A stretch of 64,000 nt of DNA. It comes from Opitutaceae bacterium (GTDB lineage: Bacteria; Verrucomicrobiota; Verrucomicrobiia; Opitutales; Opitutaceae). The notes beneath the pieces are model-generated. The model made no database searches. It saw only the letters and a list, made by a program, of their open reading frames with translations, and was not told the origin of the DNA. The number at the start of each line of letters is the position of its first letter. Position 1 is the stretch's first letter. The position numbers were made by a program, and so were the translations under genes. Shown here in pieces: positions 60,289-64,000 of the stretch. Where the stretch lies: positions 124,001-188,000 of the forward strand of contig JAIXWF010000016.1 in the NCBI GenBank assembly GCA_027482185.1, given 5' to 3'.

Positions 60289-60434
60289 ATCAGGCTGACA
60301 ATGTATCCGAGTCACGGTTACACCTAGGTTTTCGGATAGCTTCTAGCACGTTGCCGATCATACCCCGCTCATCCGCCCAAACCCTCACACCCCTCGCTCT
60401 TTCCCATAAACAATCGCTCTACAGAGCGCGCTAC

Positions 60435-61247
60435 TCACCACCAGAGGCGCAAACCAAGAACGAAGCGGAAATCATCCACGGGCACGCCAGCCGCGCGACT
60501 CAGGTCGGCGGTCTGCCCGGTCTGTCGTAGCCACGTTACTCCGACATAGGGAGCAAACTCACGGCGGATTTCGTAGCGCAGGCGCAAACCTAACTCGACG
60601 TTATTGAGACCGCTGCCGACCCCGAACTTGGGAGCATCTTGCAGCGCGGCGTTGAGATCAAAGCGGGGCTGGAGAATCAGTTTTTGGGTGAACAGCACGT
60701 CATAGGTTGCCGCCAAACGTGCGGAAATATCGCCGTGCTCGCTTACGAAGAGCGTCGGCTCCAACTCAAACCAATACGGCGCGAGTCCCTCGAATCCAAA
60801 GACGGCAAACACGCGCCCCCGATCCGATCCAGCCCCCCAGGTGCGGTCATACCGGATTCCGGTTTGAAAATCCCAGAAGGGTGCGACCAACCGACTGTAG
60901 AGGGCTTGAACCTCGCCTTCGCCTTCGCCTTCGGCGCGACCGGAAAGCTGACTCGTTCCTTCGGCTTTCCACCAAAACTTATTCTTGTCGCCACCATACC
61001 AACCTGCGGCGTCCAGGCTGAGTGCATCAGCACCATCTCCCGAGGTAAACTCCAGCCGGTCGATGAGGACATAATTGAATTTCATCCTGTCCTCGACGGG
61101 CGGAACCCAACCTTGTGTGAGATGCGGAGGCTGCCCCGTGACAGGAGCTGTCGGCGCATCCGCGCCCGTGCCGTGTCCGGCATGTTGGGCGAGCAGCGAA
61201 CTGACCGAAATGAGACCGACGCCGAAGAGAGGGAAAAAACGGTGCAT
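60435..61247 (-). CDS. copB: Copper resistance outer-membrane protein B
   Basis: This 270-residue protein is a beta-barrel of the CopB/PcoB family. After the signal peptide and a short His-rich start (AQHAGHGTGAD) come WVPPVEDRMKFNYVLIDRLE, WWKAEGTSQLSGRAEGEGEG, QTGIRYDRTWGAGSDR, GLRLRYEIRREFAPYVG and VTWLRQTGQT, the standard CopB landmarks. The N-terminal Met-rich repeats of some CopB proteins are absent. It follows copA by 15 bases. Confidence 0.92.
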   Translation of the reverse strand: MHRFFPLFGVGLISVSSLLAQHAGHGTGADAPTAPVTGQPPHLTQGWVPPVEDRMKFNYVLIDRLEFTSGDGADALSLDAAGWYGGDKNKFWWKAEGTSQLSGRAEGEGEGEVQALYSRLVAPFWDFQTGIRYDRTWGAGSDRGRVFAVFGFEGLAPYWFELEPTLFVSEHGDISARLAATYDVLFTQKLILQPRFDLNAALQDAPKFGVGSGLNNVELGLRLRYEIRREFAPYVGVTWLRQTGQTADLSRAAGVPVDDFRFVLGLRLWW

Positions 61248-61262
61248 GACGGATAACGGGGT

Positions 61263-63233
61263 TCAGGCGACGGAGACCACGCGGAACATGCCGGCTTCCA
61301 TGTGATATAGGATATGGCAGTGCATAGCCCAGAAACCTGGCGCATCGGCTTCAATATCGAGCGAGAGGCGTTCCGCAGGCTTCACGTTGATCGTGTGTTT
61401 CTTCGGCCGATAAGCGCCGGCCCCGTTCTCAGGTTCGCTCCACATGCCGTGAAGGTGCATGGGGTGATCCATCATGGTGTCGTTGACGAAAGTGAGGCGC
61501 ACGCGCTCGCCGAGTTTGAAGGCAATGGGAGCGGCAGCTTCCGAAAATGTCTTTCCGTCAAAGCCCCAGATATAGCGCTCCATGTTGCCGGTGATATGGA
61601 GTTCGATTTCGCGATCGGGCGGACGCACTTCGGCGCGCGGCTGGAGGCTGCGCAGATCGGTGTAAACGAGCACACGATGGGGCGCATCTTCCAAACCTGT
61701 GCCGCGCTCGTGCAGGCGATTGCGCGGTGCCATCGCGACCATCGAATTGCCCGCTCCATGATTGTCGGGGCGGTGCGGGACGGGGGCCGACGCAGGGGCA
61801 AGCTGCGCCGCAGGCATCACCATGCCGACGTGTTCGCTGCTCGGAGGCGGCGGGGCAGGCATTTTCATGCCGGGCATGTCGGCCATCCCGGCCATTTTGG
61901 AATGATCGACTGCGGGTGCAGGCGCGGGCTTCGACATATTGGCCATCGCGGCCATGTCATGTCCGGCGGAAGACGATGGTGGCGGGGTCGGCGAGCCACC
62001 ATGCGCGGAATGCTCTCCACCGGCCATACCCGGCATCCCGGCCATCGAGCCTGCGCCGGCACCGTGATCCATGCCCATATCAGCCATCGTGCGAATCGGG
62101 CGAACACGACGTTGCGGGAGCGGCGCGGTCATCCCTTGGCGCGGAGCGAGCGTGCCCGCAGCGTAACCGCTGCGATCCATCGACTCGGCGAACAGCGTGT
62201 AGGCGCGATCCTCCGGGGGTTCGATGACGACATCATAGGTCTCCGCCACCGCGATGCGGAATTCGTCCACCGTGACGGGCTGCACGTCGTTGCCGTCAGC
62301 CTGAACCACCGTCATGGGCAGACCGGGGATGCGCACGTCAAAATACGTGGCGGCAGAGGCATTGATGAAGCGCAACCGCACGCGCTCACCGGGATGAAAC
62401 AATCCCGTCCAGTTGGCGGCGGGAGGAAGGCCGTTTACGAGATAGGTGTAAGCGGCTCCGGTGAGATCGGAAATATCCGTCGGGTCCATGCGCATCCGCG
62501 CCCACTCCCGACGGCTGGCAAGGGCGGCAGACCAGCCCTCACGGCCGGCATCGCGAACCAAGTCGGGCAGCGTGCGGCGCTGACGGTTGTAATAGTTACT
62601 TTGCTTTTTGAGCCGCGAATACACGAGGTGCGGATCGGTAAAGGTCCAATCGGAGAGTATCACCACGTATTCGCGGTCGTATTCGTAGGGCGCGGGCGTG
62701 CGCGGATCGATGATGATGGGGCCGAAGACACCGACCTGCTCCTGAAAGCCGGTATGGCTGTGATACCAATAGGTGCCGCTTTGCCCGAGCGGGAAACGAT
62801 AGGTGAACGTTTCGCCAGGCTTGATGCCGCCAAAGCTGACGCCAGGAACACCGTCCATCGCCGCGGGGAGGATAAGGCCGTGCCAATGGATCGACGTATC
62901 CTCGCCATCGAGCTGGTTGGTCACGCGAATCACCGCCTCGTCGCCTTCGCGGAAGCGCAGCAGCGGGCCGGGCACCGTCCCATTGATCGTGATGGCCGAG
63001 GCTGGGGTTCCGGCGAGATCGAGCGTGGCGCGCCTGATCGCTAGATCCACTTCATTGGTCGCGACGGCCATGTCGCTGCCGGTGCCCGCCATCGCTCCAT
63101 GCCCGGCATGGCTCGATTGGGCATAAGCCGGGGTAAGCCGCTGTAGCAGCGCAAGCCCGCCCGCCGCCGCCGAGAGATTGAGGAAACGACGACGGGAAAA
63201 ATGGGACGAGGGGTTGGTTGGCATGGGCGGCAT
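61263..63233 (-). CDS. copA: Periplasmic multicopper oxidase CopA
   Basis: This 656-residue copper oxidase is exported folded by the Tat system (RRRFLNLSAAAGGLALL). It oxidises Cu(I) and binds copper in the periplasm. Copper sites are HWHG (SIHWHGLILP), YWYHSHTGFQEQ, DHPMHLHGMW, and the type 1 site HCHILYHMEAGMF near the end. A long Met/His/Pro-rich insert (about residues 360-500, with MAGMPGMAGGEH and HDMAAMANMS) is typical of copper-buffering CopA. It is the middle gene of the BNR-copA-copB operon. Confidence 0.94.
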   Translation of the reverse strand: MPPMPTNPSSHFSRRRFLNLSAAAGGLALLQRLTPAYAQSSHAGHGAMAGTGSDMAVATNEVDLAIRRATLDLAGTPASAITINGTVPGPLLRFREGDEAVIRVTNQLDGEDTSIHWHGLILPAAMDGVPGVSFGGIKPGETFTYRFPLGQSGTYWYHSHTGFQEQVGVFGPIIIDPRTPAPYEYDREYVVILSDWTFTDPHLVYSRLKKQSNYYNRQRRTLPDLVRDAGREGWSAALASRREWARMRMDPTDISDLTGAAYTYLVNGLPPAANWTGLFHPGERVRLRFINASAATYFDVRIPGLPMTVVQADGNDVQPVTVDEFRIAVAETYDVVIEPPEDRAYTLFAESMDRSGYAAGTLAPRQGMTAPLPQRRVRPIRTMADMGMDHGAGAGSMAGMPGMAGGEHSAHGGSPTPPPSSSAGHDMAAMANMSKPAPAPAVDHSKMAGMADMPGMKMPAPPPPSSEHVGMVMPAAQLAPASAPVPHRPDNHGAGNSMVAMAPRNRLHERGTGLEDAPHRVLVYTDLRSLQPRAEVRPPDREIELHITGNMERYIWGFDGKTFSEAAAPIAFKLGERVRLTFVNDTMMDHPMHLHGMWSEPENGAGAYRPKKHTINVKPAERLSLDIEADAPGFWAMHCHILYHMEAGMFRVVSVA

Positions 63234-63272
63234 TAAAGCAGAGCGTTACAACTTGCAGACGGTTCCCTGCTA

Positions 63273-64000
63273 TCAGAGACGTTCTATCACTATCCGTGTC
63301 TCGCCCGCTTTGCCCTGCTCATACGCGAGAACGGCATGGTCTCCGGTCGCGACGACCGAGGGATAACGCGCGTTTTCGGCGTGTTTGGCGGGGGCTGATT
63401 TGGCGGCATCGCGAGTCATCATGAGTTGGTTGCCATCCTGCCAGAAAACCAGCGCCTTTCCGCCGACTTGGACACCTACCGGCTGCTTGCCTTTTCCGAG
63501 GCCGATTTCCATGCCGCCGGGAGCGCAGTAGTAAACTTCACCCGCACGCTGCCACACGGTCGTGAACGCCCCGCCGCCGAGCGCGAGGATGTCGCCGCCG
63601 TCCATCGGACACGCGTTTAGAGCCCACGATCCCATACCGAGTTTTTGGGCGGAAAAATCACTGCTACCGGTCGACTCCGTGGCCAGCCACAAATCCCGGT
63701 TTCCCGCGATGGAGTTGCGCCACATGACGGCGAGCTTCCCGGCTTCGTCGTAGTGCGCGGAGGGATGACAGCATTCGCACACGGATTTATCGGGCGAACG
63801 ATACACCTGCTCGTTCTTCGCCCACGTGCGGCCTGCGTCGCTTGAGCGGGCTCCCCACAATTCCATCTTCCCGTTACGTAGATCGAGCCAGGTCACAAAC
63901 ACGCGGCCACCGGGTGCTGCCGCGAGATCGTGCAGACCTTCCCGCGCGCTTCCCCGCACTTCATTGATCGTGTGCGCGGCGCTCCAGGTGAGCCCGCCAT
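63273..64000 (-). CDS. BNR/sialidase-repeat protein with Cys motif, incomplete
   Basis: The frame runs open into the window edge (243 codons seen). It contains Asp-box repeats typical of BNR beta-propellers (GGLTWSAAHT at the edge, ARSSDAGRTWAKN). It also has an unusual SVCECCHPSAHYDEAG and ALNACPMDGGD, whose Cys and His could bind metal or form a redox site. A sialidase activity is unlikely in this context. It is the first visible gene of the copper operon, 39 bases before copA. Confidence 0.75.
   Translation of the reverse strand, partial: GGLTWSAAHTINEVRGSAREGLHDLAAAPGGRVFVTWLDLRNGKMELWGARSSDAGRTWAKNEQVYRSPDKSVCECCHPSAHYDEAGKLAVMWRNSIAGNRDLWLATESTGSSDFSAQKLGMGSWALNACPMDGGDILALGGGAFTTVWQRAGEVYYCAPGGMEIGLGKGKQPVGVQVGGKALVFWQDGNQLMMTRDAAKSAPAKHAENARYPSVVATGDHAVLAYEQGKAGETRIVIERL

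Noticed and set aside
60415-60428. Small hairpin CGCTCT-AC-AGAGCG after copB as a terminator
   Set aside because: The loop is only two to four bases, and the following T content (ATTGTTTA) is weak. It is possible but too uncertain to annotate.

Overview
The window is GC-rich, densely coded bacterial DNA. The style suggests a Verrucomicrobiota member of the Opitutaceae type: TonB receptors with a carboxypeptidase-like N-terminal domain, many GTG/TTG starts, and small secreted Cys-rich proteins beside metal pumps. This placement is by eye and was not tested. Most of the window is a heavy-metal resistance region interrupted by a mobilizable element.

Layout. 1-7.7 kb is chromosome-like: a truncated TonB receptor, a prokaryotic pentameric ligand-gated channel homologue, a HxlR regulator divergent from an SDR/metallo-hydrolase pair, and molybdate uptake (modA, modB, modC) with a ModE-like regulator. 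8.2-20.6 kb, almost all minus strand, is a zinc/cadmium/cobalt-type island. It holds an RND pump (czcC, czcB, czcA), a PII-like protein, a P1B-type ATPase, three related small lipoproteins and two related Cys-rich secreted proteins. 20.7-35.2 kb is the core of an integrative mobilizable element: large serine recombinase, helicase-methylase, MobF relaxase, a putative oriT, accessory mobilization genes and a VirD4-like coupling protein. No type IV secretion channel is present. 35.2-37.9 kb is a junction with an AraC regulator, a gene lacking its normal 5' end and a methyltransferase.

38-59.7 kb is the most interesting part. Two regulatory modules, each with an anti-sigma-like protein, a CnrX-like periplasmic sensor and an ECF sigma factor (cnrYXH order), sit beside two different RND pumps: one copper/silver (Cus) type and one cobalt/nickel (Cnr/Czc) type. 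Four promoter-like sites of one design, roughly GAGGGAT - 14 or 15 bases - CGT(A)TA, lie upstream of the sensor modules, of a family of secreted proteins that begin with AGPGPQFW after the signal peptide, and of the Cnr-like pump. I infer that metal in the periplasm is sensed by the X proteins, the anti-sigmas release the sigmas, and these switch on the pumps and the GPGP proteins.

59.7-64 kb holds an IS5-type transposase remnant and a copper operon (BNR-repeat protein, copA, copB), cut by the window end.
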